Positions 39,620-51,107 of a stretch of 64,000 nt of DNA are shown piece by piece. The stretch is from contig NC_061778.1 of the NCBI RefSeq assembly GCF_022458985.1, positions 3,551,501 through 3,615,500 on the forward strand, read 5' to 3'. Position 1 is the first letter of the stretch, and every line of letters starts with the position of its first letter. The translations under genes were made by a program, and so were the position numbers. Origin of the DNA: Mugil cephalus. Its lineage: Eukaryota; Chordata; Actinopteri; Mugiliformes; Mugilidae. The notes beneath the pieces were generated by a model, which had not been told where the DNA came from, did not search any database, and saw only the letters and a program-made list of their open reading frames with translations.

Positions 39620-39870
39620 CCTTCCCTCTTTTCTTATTCCTTCCCTCTCTCCAACTCTTCCTCCTCTCGCTCGGGTCCTTTGTCCTCCTTTCACCCCTCT
39701 CCGTCTCTTCTTCACGCCGTCGCCCCTGCCTGTCTCCCCCACATTCATAAACATGCAAACACACACACACACACACACATGCGCACACACCTTTACCTGC
39801 CTCCTTCTTCTACTCCCTCTCCAGCCTCACTCGCCGTCAGCGTCAAGCGCTCGCACTGCACTGAGCTGCG
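39620..39870 (-). promoter_or_regulatory. eml2: Candidate 5' UTR/core promoter of distal eml2 transcript
   Basis: Directly upstream of first exon A. It is purine-rich on the minus strand near the ATG, then has a (TG)n run, then a segment with several CpGs (39825-39870). The extent is inferred from exon A only. Confidence 0.4.
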
Positions 39871-40289
39871 CTTCCTCTTTTGGCTTTCAAAGTAAGATCA
39901 CCCCACAAACGAAACACCCACCTGGTATTTAAAAAATGTTATTTTATTGATTATGCTAGTCACGATTTTCATTTTCTCCTCACAATTTTATTATTTTTAC
40001 TTTAATAATCATTTTTACACTTAAATAGGAAATATACCAGTCTTCCTCATTCATCACCTCCGAGTCCATTCCTTTTTTTAATAAGAAGTATAGCCTAAAC
40101 GTTTAACCTAAAACCTCGCATTGTGGCCAACTCTTTCTATTAAAGCATTATATTCTTTTATACATTTCTATTCTAATCATATCTTCTATTTAAAATCGAT
40201 TAATGTGTGATGATTAGAACGATTTTATTCCCTGCAAGCTAATCTGAGCTTTTATTTTGAAGAGCAAGACTCGTGTTTTCCGGTAATAA

Positions 40290-40620
40290 TCTAATTGACT
40301 CCCCGGTCCGTCTGCCCCTGCGTACTGCTGTTGCTATAGCAACAGCCTCTCCAGCAGCTATGGCTTGTTAACATTTGCGAGGCAGGAAAGATCCGGAAAC
40401 TGAGGTCTGCAAACTGTAACATCTATCTGTAGGAAAACCGAGTGAGGTTTCAGGTTCTGACGCGAGAAAGCTGATCCGCAGTTGTGCTCCTGAATAATTA
40501 ATTGGGAGACGGTGCGCGCTACACCTGACGCAGGTGTTCGCAATTGATGCCAACGACTGTCGCAATTAACGGAGAAAGCGGCAGGTTTAACCTCTCCGCC
40601 TGAACCATGTGGCTCAAACA
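40290..40620. promoter_or_regulatory. Candidate regulatory block with RFX X-box between eml2 and rhbdd1
   Basis: Contains GTTGCTATAGCAAC at 40330-40343, a perfect 14-bp palindrome fitting the RFX X-box consensus. The block also has locally raised CpG content (40500-40575) and TAATTAATTG at 40495-40504. It lies about 0.7 kb upstream of eml2 exon A and about 1.4 kb upstream of the likely rhbdd1 start. Function is inferred from motif and position. Confidence 0.5.
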
Positions 40621-40929
40621 GCCAATCATTTCTTTAATGATTGACCCAAATCTACGTATCAACACTTGCGTTTTGGTTTTATTCATTAACTGCATATAAC
40701 TTGTAAAAACAGCAGGCCTAATTAAAATTTATTTTAATGCATATAATTGTAGTGCAATAGCTTTAGTTTGTGGTTTTGGATTTATTTGGAAACTATTCTC
40801 CCAGTATGATGCTGTTTCTCGCTTTGACCACTGGATGGAAGTAAACATTCGTGTTTATAATTCAAATTCAAATTAAAACAACTCTTGTATTAGTAGCTAC
40901 TGGCGATAATAAATAATAAACATGCTGCT

Positions 40930-41180
40930 ATACATGCAATATTCATACTGGTCACTTTAAATATCCTTGATTGCACTACTACCTCTCATCTCATCTTATT
41001 TTATTCTTAAATTCTATTTTTTTTTTATTTTAACTTGTTATTCTATTTTATATTTCCTATTCTATATTTATATTATTTATATATCTCAGGTCTGTACATT
41101 TATACCAAGAGCTGCTGAACAGAATTTCGTTGTGCCTTGCATAATGACAATAAAGATTCTTGATTCTTGATTCTTGAATA
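40930..41180 (+). mobile_element. LINE 3' tail with (TTGATTC)n end
   Basis: AT-rich sequence ending GAACAGAATTTCGTTGTGCC, TAATGACAATAAAG and then three copies of ATTCTTG. This is a typical 3' end of fish Rex1-like LINEs. No coding part is present. Confidence 0.65.
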
Positions 41181-41654
41181 ATAATAATAATACTAATCCA
41201 CAATAAACACAAAATATAAAGTATGAAGAAGTATGAAAAATATATAAAAGAATTGAATTAAAAAATAATAATAATTGTACACTCAAAATTTGCACAGACA
41301 AATCACTCTCTCTCTTTTTCTCCGCGCGTACTGAAAACACTTATTAGTGAAACTTTGAATCCACATTGAGGTGGCAAAATGAGTTCATGTCAGAAACTGG
41401 ACACAGAGAGACATTCAGTGATACTGCTGTGTGAAAAGTTTATGTCCCTTGTATAATGACATAATATGAAAATGCAACTGTAGGGAGAGAAAGAGCAAAG
41501 GTCTCCACACCCACATCTCATGAGTTTACAGGGGCATGCAAAAAAAAAAAAAAAAACAAAAAAAAACCACACGGACTGAATTGGTTTATTTATCTACAGG
41601 ACAGAGAGGAAAAGACCTCATGAGTCAAACTGGAGGGCTCTTAATTTGAAGGTC

Positions 41655-41915
41655 TCTAATGCGGCTGCGCGAACTACGTCAGTTTGTTATTGTCACGTGA
41701 CGCCAGGTCCCTTCCTTCCTCAGACCAACCAACAGTCGCCGAGTACTTTCTAGTGAGAGCTAGAAATGATGAAATTCGAAGAAATCCACGTTGCTGATGT
41801 TTTCCTAAGACATATATAAGTAAAACTCCTGCGAACGTTTAAACCTTAAGCTAGCGGCAGCATTGTCCAAATAACTGAGGAGAAGGAAGTGCTGTAACAA
41901 TCGCCTGAACTAACA
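41655..41915 (+). promoter_or_regulatory. rhbdd1: Candidate rhbdd1 promoter and non-coding exon 1
   Basis: Contains a CRE-like TACGTCA (41675-41681) and GTCACGTGAC (41692-41701), an E-box palindrome, in a CpG-bearing stretch. A plausible untranslated exon runs from about 41720 to 41915 and ends at the strong donor GTAAGT (41916). It would splice to the acceptor before 43120. A 17-codon upstream ORF beginning ATGATGAAATTC lies at 41766-41819. Transcript data would be needed to fix the start site. Confidence 0.5.
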
Positions 41916-42799
41916 GTAAGTTTTCCTCTTAAGTCTCTTGGGACGTGGTTGTGCTTCTGTTTCGCAGTTTTATCCATATATATTAATAAAATGTGATGTT
42001 TTTAGAGGAGACTCAACATAAGTGGAATTGTATTTGAACAAAGTTAAACGAATGCGACCTTTAATAACACTCGGTGCTGCTAGAATGTTTTAATGTAGAA
42101 GGAGTTGTGGAGTTGCTCCACCTCCTGTAGAAAGGACTGGATGGTCCCACACAGAAAAATAAACCAAATTATCTTTCTGAAAAGGCCAGTAAGATCTGAA
42201 CCAGTCTTCCAGTGTCAAACCTTAGCAGAATTAGCATTGTTGCTATAATCCAACATATTTACATCTGTTGCTGTCTGAAGAGATGTCCTTGACGTGCACT
42301 GTCCCCATCAAATAATAACAATAACAATAAATAATAAACTTTTGCTGTTAAGGAACTGGCTCTTGCTACAGTTACTAATCTACACAAAATATAACTATCT
42401 AGGATTAGTAGAGATACTCTTCTTATATTAATGTTATATAACTGTTTCCTTTCATTGGGTTTCCTCTGAGTCTACTCTTTGTAGAACATGTGTAAACCTG
42501 TTTAACTCAGCGTTGACTTGGAGCGACAGGCTGATTATGACAGCATGGCCGTAAATAAGATGCAATCATGTGACTGTACTGGTTTTAATGGAATCAAGGG
42601 AGACTTTGATTTAATATCTGCAAATTTGAAGGCTGTGACTAACCATCAAGGCACACATTTAAACCACAGGAGAAGCTCTCACAACATCTCCTTATGTATG
42701 AAAGTATCATCTGTGGTCTGAAAATGAGTAATGCTGAGTAATGGTTAAAGGCAATGTCAGGGACACATTCACGTGTGTTCCCCTTTTACTTACTCTATA

Positions 42800-42945
42800 T
42801 ACACCAATCAGCCACAAGATTAAAACCACTGACAGGAGAAGTGAATAACATCGACCATCTTGTGACAATTCAGTGTTCTGCTGGGAAACTTTTTTGGTGT
42901 GGATGTTATTTAGACATGTAGCACCCACTTAGTCCAGTAATCTAT
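42800..42945 (+). mobile_element. Tc1-type derivative, left part (copy 5) in rhbdd1 intron
   Basis: Begins TA-CACCAATCAGCCACAAG, continues ACCACTGACAGGAGAAGTGA and TTCTGCTGGGAAACTTTTTT, and ends soon after GACATGTAGCACCCACTTAG. The right terminus is missing. It is inserted in the presumed first intron of rhbdd1. Confidence 0.75.
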
Positions 42946-43131
42946 AGCCAAACCAGGGGATACACTGTAAATTTAAAAAAGGTTTTAAGATGGAAGCACT
43001 TTTAGTTTTCTGCCTTGCTCCTGTCACACCAGTAAATCTGTGTTTTAGAAAACTGAAGTCACTCCATTTATCATATTTATTGTTAAATCTATGGTAAACC
43101 AGAAGTCGTCTCTCTACAGGTTGTTAGCATT

Positions 43132-45488
43132 ATGCACAACAGACGGAGGGGATCCCATCTGGGCCTGCTGCTCCTGGCCTTCCAGCTGTTTCAGGTGGGT
43201 CTGGACAACATCCCTCCTGTCACTCTGGGCGTCCTGGCTCTCAACGTGTACCTTTACCTCTTCCCTGCTGCCCCACTGATGCAGGTAACACACTAATATG
43301 ACTCTAAGAATAGAAATAAGAGTGGATCATTTGATAAACAGCAAAGCTGCGTGTAATGACACTGAAAAGCTACGAATGCTTCCATCTATCACGTCCGTAG
43401 ACCTGTGTGAGCGTCTACCAAGCATACTGGTATGGACAATGGTCTCGACTCCTGATGTCCCCGTTCCACCACGCGGACGACTGGCATCTGTACTTCAACA
43501 TGGCGTCGTTCTTGTGGAAAGGCAGCAGGCTGGAGCGGCAGCTGGGAGGAGGCTGGTTCTTCTACGTGCTGTCGGTCTTCTCTCTGCTCACTGGGGTGGT
43601 CTATCTGGTGCTGGAGGCTCTGTTAACGGAGCTCACTCTGGACCAGTCCTACAGCATGACCTGCGCTGTTGGCTTCTCGGGTATGAATTAGTCTGTTATT
43701 GATATTCCACTGGTGAATGTGTGATTTAACAACTTAAATATACTGTATCTCCTCCCATAACGGATGCTTAATACACTTAAAAGGTGACATTAACTAACCC
43801 TTTGTTTCTAGGTGTGCTGTTTGCTCTGAAGGTGCTCAATCACCATTACTACCCTGGAGGTGTGACCTATGTGATGGGTATACCTGTTTCCAATTCCTAT
43901 GCCAGCTGGGTGGAGTTAGTGCTGATCCATCTGACATCACCTGGGTGAGTTACTTGTGGGGTAAAATCGATAAGGAATTCAAGGCACGTCTGAGCTGACT
44001 TCTTAGATGAGCTATGGAGATACCGGCATCAACACCAGCAGGTTACGCTTCAGTCTTCAAGGAGCAGTACACTAATGTATTATTTTTGTATTTTCTTCAC
44101 TAAGACACACACATCTACTGTCACATGCAACCTTCCTACCACAGACAATTGTTTTTCTTTTAGTTCCAGTCTCTTTCTAAACTAAAATTGGCGTTGATTC
44201 GTGAACTGCCCACTAGATGGCGCTGTTTCATTAGATAGCATGTGCTTTGCTTCCTCAGGACCTCTTTCATCGGTCACCTGTCAGGTATCCTGGTGGGTCT
44301 GCTCTACACCAGAGGGCCGCTGAAGAAAATCATGAAGAAATGTGCAGGTGTGGATTTGTGTGTTTTGCGTTACTGACACTGTCATTCCTGTTAAACAACA
44401 ACAACTCCTTACTTTTTAAACTGGGTGCCAACTTTGATTTCTCAAGAACGATACCACTTAGAGTGATTCTAATCTCTTTTGAGATAGAAACTTCAGAGTC
44501 TCGGCTTTCAAAAGAGACCGAGACCATGAATGAGCTCCAAAATGTTCATGAACAAAAGGCCTCAATGTTTCTACTTAGTCACTGCGTATATTTAAATAAA
44601 GATGCATAACTCATCTGTACTGAAGTCTGTTGTATTTTCCACCAGAGATTGTGACATCAAGTGGACATTGGACAGTGGACGGTTCACGGTCCAGTGGATA
44701 CTTCAACTCTTCAGGCGCTACAGGTATTGACACAATAAAAGGAAGTTATTATATGCACACAGACAATATGATCATGACTTTGAGATTAAACCTGAGATTA
44801 GTGAGTTTAGTGACATTAGCCCGGGTGCTAATGAAAATACTCCTTGTGTACCAGATGTGTATCAAGTCATGGCTGGAACTGGTCAACAGTAGTGTTTTTT
44901 TTTACTTTTTAATTGAAGCTATATATACAATCTCTATTTATTTGCCTTTGATTTAAGATTAACGTCTTTATTAAGAACCGATGAACTTGGGCCTGAGTCC
45001 CACTGATGCAAGTGTTTGAGTCTTTTCTTCCTTTCTTTGAACATAATAAGAGGAATATACTATATGCCAACCTTATCCTTGCGTGTGTGTGTGTTTGTTT
45101 CTGTGTATGTGTGTGTTTAGGCTACAGAGGCCCTAGTAGTGGAAGACACTCGGGCAGTCATCAGAACGCACCAGGTTACACAACACGTCCCACAGCGTCT
45201 TACACAGGTGGACTGACGGAGGAGGAGCAGTTGGAAGCCGCCATCAGAAACAGTCTGAACGACAGAGGTAAGTGAGGAGGGTTTAGATGGACGGATACTG
45301 GCCGGAGGGAAGCTTTCACCAGTTTAAAGTCATCCCAGATAAGCGTCTGTATGTACATCTAATTGTATTTCGTGTTTTTAGGTGGAGCCAATCAGAGAAG
45401 AGCTCCTCCTCCGTATGGTTTCCACCTCTCTGAGGAAGGGACGGCTGAGGAAATCAGGTGGAGGAGACTGCAGAGGTTTGACAGATGA
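43132..45488 (+). CDS. rhbdd1: Rhomboid-related protease RHBDD1/RHBDL4
   Basis: An ER intramembrane serine protease that cleaves ubiquitinated or unstable membrane proteins and hands them to VCP/p97 for ER-associated degradation. Coding exons: 43132-43284, 43401-43680, 43812-43944, 44259-44347, 44646-44723, 45121-45267, 45382-45488. All have GT-AG borders and matching phases, giving 328 residues (human protein 315). The first coding exon starts at 43120 after CTCTACAG and the ATG is 12 bp in. Residues 1-50 carry the first hydrophobic segment and the NIPPVTL motif. HHADDWHLYFNMAS and FLWKGSRLERQLG match the family. The active site is GFSG with Ser144, and His195 lies in GHLSG, at the same numbers as human. 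An UIM-like helix (TEEEQLEAAIRNSL) lies at 276-290 and a VCP-binding motif (EEIRWRRLQRFD) at 316-327. All key residues are intact, so the gene is probably functional. Confidence 0.96.
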
Positions 45489-46265
45489 ACTGTCAGGCAG
45501 AGAGGAGGAGGAGGAGGAGGAGGAGGAGAGGAGGATGTATCAGTGACAAGACTCAAGAGGGTCCGGTCCAAACGCTGCTTCCATAGGAGGGATGAGGAGG
45601 TACAACCACTCAGCCTGACACAGATAACAGCTCCTTTAGAGTCTGATCCTTAACGTTAAGGCGTCTCTGAGCTTCATCAGCATGTCAGCTATGGAAAGTT
45701 ATGCTGGAGAGGAAGGCGCACAGTTTCTGATTTTGGAATCTGGGGATGATGAGACGTATTATTACCTTTAAAATAGCTTAAAGTAAATCTCAATATGTCC
45801 TAATACCGTGTTACAAGCAATCTCAGTGCACTTGTTTTTCTGCTTACATGAGCTCAAGACAAAACATCATTCATTTCCCTCATTAGAACTACATGACATG
45901 TCATATTCAGTATTACTATCACTTCTGTATTAGTCAAAGCTGATAATCTTTTTCTCTTTTTACAAGGACAATAACCGCTTCTCTCTCAAATTGCAAAATT
46001 ATTATGAAATAAGAGACTTTTAACAACAGGATGAAACAATAGATAATTATTCTCTAATAAGCCTCTTAAATTGACCCATCACCTCCTCAAACTGTGAATA
46101 GGAAGCCAAACTGATAGGTCTTTATACTTTTATTACTACAAGTACAGAACTGTCATAAAGAACTCCTATCTCAGGACAGGGGTTAATGAATGTTTTCTTG
46201 GTGTATTTCAGAAGGGTCGCATGGGGCTGTGTATTGGCACATTTGTAATAAAAATGCTTTTTTAC
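45489..46265 (+). other. rhbdd1: Probable rhbdd1 3' UTR
   Basis: Follows the TGA at 45486-45488. It opens with a (GAG)n-rich run (45502-45534). The first convincing polyadenylation signal is AATAAA at 46247-46252. It overlaps no recognised element. Confidence 0.6.
45502..45534 (+). repeat. (GAG)n tract just after rhbdd1 stop
   Basis: About nine to ten GAG/AGG units beginning 14 bp after the stop codon. It lies outside the reading frame end, so it is a UTR repeat and not a poly-Glu tail. Confidence 0.9.
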
Positions 46266-47216
46266 TGCACCTGTGTCTGAGTTCATTAATGCCGACCAGT
46301 CGTCCACCTGCAAACTCATGACTCACGTCCTCCACGTGTAATTGCATCATTTTTACTCAAACCCTTAGCTCCCGCAGACTTTGCTTGTTCAACATCACCG
46401 TACAATTCACCAGTGAAGCCGTCTGTAAGCAAAGTTATAAAGCAACTTCTGAGAAGTACATTGCTGGCTGTGATTCCCCTAAAGCCCCGAGGCATGATGG
46501 GAAGTAGGACAGCTTAAATTAGAGCCAAGAAGCCCGGCGAGCCACACATCACCACACATGGGTCTAAAACCCTGTCGCTGTAGATTTAATGGAAATCCAA
46601 CTCCCGTCCCCTGACGTTGGCGTCTCCAGTCGGAGGTTGGGTGTTGAATGTCCTGGCTCAAAGTCACAGCAGGTGGAGGTGTAACTATTTTGACACTGGA
46701 TTTGTTTGACAGTTCGCATTGCCGCTGCCAAGGGGAGCGTGGGAGCCGAGTGGAGCACGGGGGCCTGGCAGAACATGAATGGGGGAGGCTGTGGAGTGAC
46801 AGGATGGGGACGGGGATGACACACGCTGCACAGCAGATGCTGCCGCTGCGATCCCGTCTGTCTGTAGCATGGGCGCGCGTTAAAGGCAGTTCTTGGCGTG
46901 GTTGGTGGTTTCATGTCTTTCTTCGTGTCTGCGTGTGTCAGGAAAGTTCTGTCTCCGTTCGTCATATCACATCACACCGCCTCTGTGAGAACGGATGCAA
47001 CCGATTGGCCCTGTGAAGAACTCCACCTGCTGTGTCTCTGTCACTGAGCATTACAGATAAAACTGCGAGACGCGCTCCCCTCCTGCTTCACACATGCAGG
47101 CGGAGTTCAGTTGACCTTTTAGAGTGATACAGAGGTTCAGCTACGGAACTGGTTCTGATTCAAGACTGGATCCCTGGCCTTGAATCTGTTTGTCATCTTT
47201 CTGTTCAGGTTGTACA
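46266..47216. other. Intergenic stretch downstream of rhbdd1
   Basis: 46450-46990 is more GC-rich than average, but I found no exon with both splice logic and family similarity. No mobile element was recognised. Confidence 0.35.
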
Positions 47217-48142
47217 TAGGGATGGGTTTTCTTCGAAACGGTGCCGGTACTAAAAAAAAATATATATATAATATAAATACAACTAAAATTAAGAAATAAA
47301 TGAACCAATATAAAATAAAAGTCACAACAAACTGTATTAATTACCGTCATAAAAACAGTGGTGTGGGGTCTCACAGGTTATCAAAGACACTACATTTCTC
47401 AGCTTTTTTAAAAAATGCATCTTTTTGAGATGAAGTACGGTCAAACTCTTTACCCCACATTTTCACTGCGCACGTCTGCAGCGTGTATGAGGTGTAGCTG
47501 TATGGGGCCAGAACACTGACTTCAGTCCTTTCCATTTAAAAAAGAATTTGGCATTGGAAATAATATTTGGCATTTTAACAAAAGATTTCTGTCTTTTTCA
47601 CTGTCACTCGTTTTCAGTTTCGATAATTTAATTTTTCAGTTTCAACTTACTGACAGGATTTTGGTTTGGGACCTTCACGTGGGACCTCGCAGCACAAATC
47701 CTAGCTAAGCTAAGCTAAGCTAGCTAAACAAAGTAGTTGCCTAGTAATGTTGCATTGATTTGGTCCTTATAAAGCGTAAGATATAATTTAATGCTCCAGA
47801 ATCCTACGTGAATAACGGCAAAAGGGAATAACAGACTCGGTTGGGGAGCTCCAGGCGAACTGGTTCCGTTCGTGTCATCTTTCGGTAGCAAGAGGCTAAA
47901 ATAAAAAAAATACACTAAAATAAAAATTGTAAAAAGACAGAAAACGTTTGTTACAATGCGAAAGATTAAAGTCAGGTTCACTTCCATCCATGCAAGTGGA
48001 AAACTGCACAACAACAGAGCAAAGGAGCGGTAGTTAAAAATCACCGAGAAGCACCGAAATCTGCTTTGCTTTTCAGTCTGGTTACAACTGTTCACGTCGG
48101 CACTGGTGCCGTTATGGTGCCGAGTATCTGCACCCATCCCTT
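47217..48142. mobile_element. Possible non-autonomous hAT-like element
   Basis: The left end reads TAGGGATGGGTTTTC and the right end reads CACCCATCCCTT, so the termini are short imperfect inverted repeats (GGGATGGGT). Sub-terminal CGGTGCCGGTAC at the left mirrors GGTGCCGTTATGGTGCCGAG at the right. TAGGGATGGG-type ends are common in fish hAT derivatives. I could not find a clear 8-bp target duplication, and no transposase is encoded. Confidence 0.4.
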
Positions 48143-49254
48143 TTCCTGCATGATGACTTTGAAGAATTAACCAAACGCATGGTGACAGGTCTCTTATTTT
48201 AGCCTGAGACGTGTAGGTGGGACGAACAGTTGGTCATGACTGACCTAAAATACCCCTCAGCTCTCTGTGGCTGAGCTTAGCTGAGGAGTGGCACCCTGCT
48301 ACCACATGCTGCTTTCCCACTCCACCCACTCCAGTCAATCCGTCGTGAAGGTCAATTTGTCTTTGCGTTTGCCAAAGCCAGCTGAGATCACAATGGGCTC
48401 CCGCAGGGCCACTAAATGTGCCGCGGCATAAATGAAACAAGCTCGTGGTAAAAGACTGAGTCTCCGTTTTGGATCGCGCCTCTCCCCACAGTGCAGTGAT
48501 TAACTTCATCATACTCAAATCCTGTTCAGCGCCTCATAGCGCCTCATGGAGGACGGTATTAACTAGTGGACAGGTTCAAGCTCAGGGCTCATTTCCAGGA
48601 CAGTTAAATCACTCGTGTGCCAGAGTTACACAGAGTTACACGCTATTCAAAGGATAATCCCATGAAATCACTCCCAGACCACCCCCATCCTTCCATAGTT
48701 AACTTGCCTTAACTTTGTTTTCACTCGTCCTCTTCTTCCCTGGTCCACAGCAGAATCTAATGGACCTTCACTATTCTTAGCTCCTACCCTTTTTGACTAT
48801 AGATCACTTTTAATCTTTAGGAATGAAAGTGTTTGGGGTTTATTAGGACAGGGCAGGGGATGTCAGACACACACAGATTTCAGATGAGATGAAGCCAAAG
48901 AACGACTCAGTAGAAAACTGTGTTAACAAGAAACGTAAACAGGAAAATGATTTTGTGCTCTAAAGGTCATGCACGTCATGTGACAACTGAAAATGTTTCT
49001 TTAGCAAAGAAAAAAGTCTCTCCAGTGAGTGTCATTGACTTTTTGTTCAAATTTCATGGATGTGTTTAAATTTTAAAATCCTTTCCTCTGACTGAACTTT
49101 TCGCGTACTTGCCTTTTGAGACCCTGACAAACTCCCTGTCATGGTTCTCTGTCTTTGTCTTTTATTTGTGAATATGTTTTTGAGTCTCCTGTTTTATTTT
49201 GTTAAGTTTCTTGGTTTCCTGTCTGTGGTGTTTTCCCGTCCTTGTGTTTTCCAT
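48143..49254. other. Intergenic stretch, no gene seen
   Basis: No supported exon or element. Confidence 0.35.
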
Positions 49255-49920
49255 TGGTTTCTCCCGGGGTGATTGCTCGTGGGTGAGGAAGACGCCATCA
49301 TCTTCCTCACACACAAGGCCCTCTCTCTTCTGGAGAGTGGATTCTGACGAGGTCCTGACGAGCTACATGGGGATGCCCCAAGGAACATGACCTGGCACCA
49401 TTCTTCTTCACCCTCTACACCTCCGACTTCCGCTACAACTCTGGTACCAACCACCTCCAAAGGTTTTCCGATGACCCCCCCATAGTCGGATGTATGGCCA
49501 GTGATGACGAGGAGGAGTACGTAGAGGACTGATTGAAAACTTTGTTGAGTGGAGCAACTGGAACCACATACAACTCAACATCAGCCAGACTAAGGAGGAG
49601 GTGGTGGACTACAGGAGGGATTAGAAGAGACCTGTTCCAGTCACCATCCAGGGTGAGGAGGTGGAGATTGTGGACTCGTATAAGTTGTGGACTGGTCACA
49701 TAATACTATTCAGGAAAGACAGAGCAGGATGTTCAATAATGAACAATCCGTCTCGCTCTCAGTACAACGAGCTGTGGCTGATTTAAACTCATTCAGCCAG
49801 AGAATCATCCCACCCCGGTGCAGAACTGAACTCTCCATGTGTTTCCTCTGTGATTTTGTCCTTGATTCCTTTTTGATTTTTGTATTTTCCTGCCGCCTGC
49901 AGCGCCTTTAGTTCTGGTTA
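49255..49920 (+). pseudogene. LINE reverse transcriptase fragment, frameshifted
   Basis: Begins near KTPSSSSHTRPSLFWRVDSD and then SYMGMPQGT, the PQGT segment of the palm domain. After a frameshift it reads FFTLYTSDFRYNSGTNHL and FSDDPPIVG. FSDD holds the catalytic aspartate pair of the polymerase box. Later NHIQLNISQTKEEVVDYRR matches the post-catalytic region. At least two frameshifts and internal stops break it. It resembles the Rex1/L2-type elements whose tails occur elsewhere in the window. Confidence 0.8.
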
Positions 49921-50459
49921 TTAAATACTATTTTTCTTTGAACTCCCGCCTCATCTCTCTGTGTCCTGCGCTCGGGTCCAACATCTCCAACAACCCCCGA
50001 CGCTTTCTCCGTTGATATGATGTCAAGGCTCCGCTGCTTTCTGCTTCAACCCCACTACATGTCAGAGGTAAATATACATTTGCAAATACATTTCTTGGAC
50101 TCTTTAGTTACTTTATTTGATTCAGTAAAATAAAATGCATATAAATGAGCTGTTATGTCACGTTATCATCCTTCAGGTTTTGTTCTGCTGATGGTTTCTA
50201 GTTTTTTTTGTGTGTGAATAGGTCTATAGTCTCTCCATCCTGTGAAAACAAACAAAACTCCTTGAAAATCTAAAAAAAAAACAAAAAAAAAAAAACACCA
50301 CAGAGGTGCTGATATGCACTGAAAACTCAAACTACAGGTATATCACCAGGTATTTGTAAATAGGACTTAAGATGAAAATGCATCTAATGTGCATCTAATT
50401 TTAAGATGAGTTTTGTATTTCCTGAATCTGTGAACATATTTACTGTGTACATAAGTAAC

Positions 50460-51107
50460 TACACCGATCAGCCACAACATTATGACCACTGGGAGAAGTA
50501 AATGGCACTGACCATGTTGTGACAATTCAGTGTTCGGCTGAGAAACTTGTGGACCTGGAGTTCATTCATGTGGATGTAACTTAGACGTGTAGCACCCACC
50601 TAGACCAGACCAGACCAGACCAGACCGGACAAGACCAGACCAGACTCCCCCCACCCCATAGCAATGACACTCGTTTTACAGTCACAGACATCATTCGCTC
50701 ACACAAGCACACATACATCCACACACCAGTGTCACGCAGGGGGAGCAACTAGAGATTCAGTGTCTTGCTCAAGGACACTTCAGCATGTGGAAAAACACTT
50801 TAGGAACAACTTAACAAAAAACAAACAAAACAAAAACATGAAGAACAGCACAACGTGGCCTCCAAATTTACTAGATCACAAACTGATAAAGTGTCTGTGG
50901 GATGATGGGATGATCCACAGAGGCCCCTCCCCTCAATCCATCGGAACCAAAGGCTCCCCCCACTAACAACATCCTGGATGCAGACGCCACAGGACGCCCT
51001 CAGAAGACCCATGTCCATTCTCTGGTGAGTAACAACTGTTTTGGAGGCACAAGGGAAAACTACACAACATTAGGAAGGTGGTCATAATGTTATGCCTGAT
51101 CGGCTTA
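50460..51107 (+). mobile_element. Tc1-type derivative with embedded repeat (copy 6)
   Basis: The left end TA-CACCGATCAGCCACAAC is followed by ATTATGACCACTGGGAGAAG. Then come AGACGTGTAGCACCCACCTA, an expanded CAGAC pentamer run (50601-50645), and a passenger segment containing TGCTCAAGGACACTTCAGCA. Next is a transposase relic TTWPPNLLDHKLIKCLWDD (Tc1 C-terminal catalytic region). The right end is GGAAGGTGGTCATAATGTTA then CCTGATCGGC. The N-terminal DNA-binding half and most of the catalytic domain are deleted. Confidence 0.8.

Noticed and set aside
39519..39932. 137-codon plus-strand open frame
   Set aside because: It is antisense to eml2 first exon A and its leader, with pyrimidine-rich low complexity and no family match.
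50601..50645. CRISPR-like or regulatory tandem array
   Set aside because: It is a simple pentamer expansion inside a transposon remnant. There are no spacers and the genome is animal.
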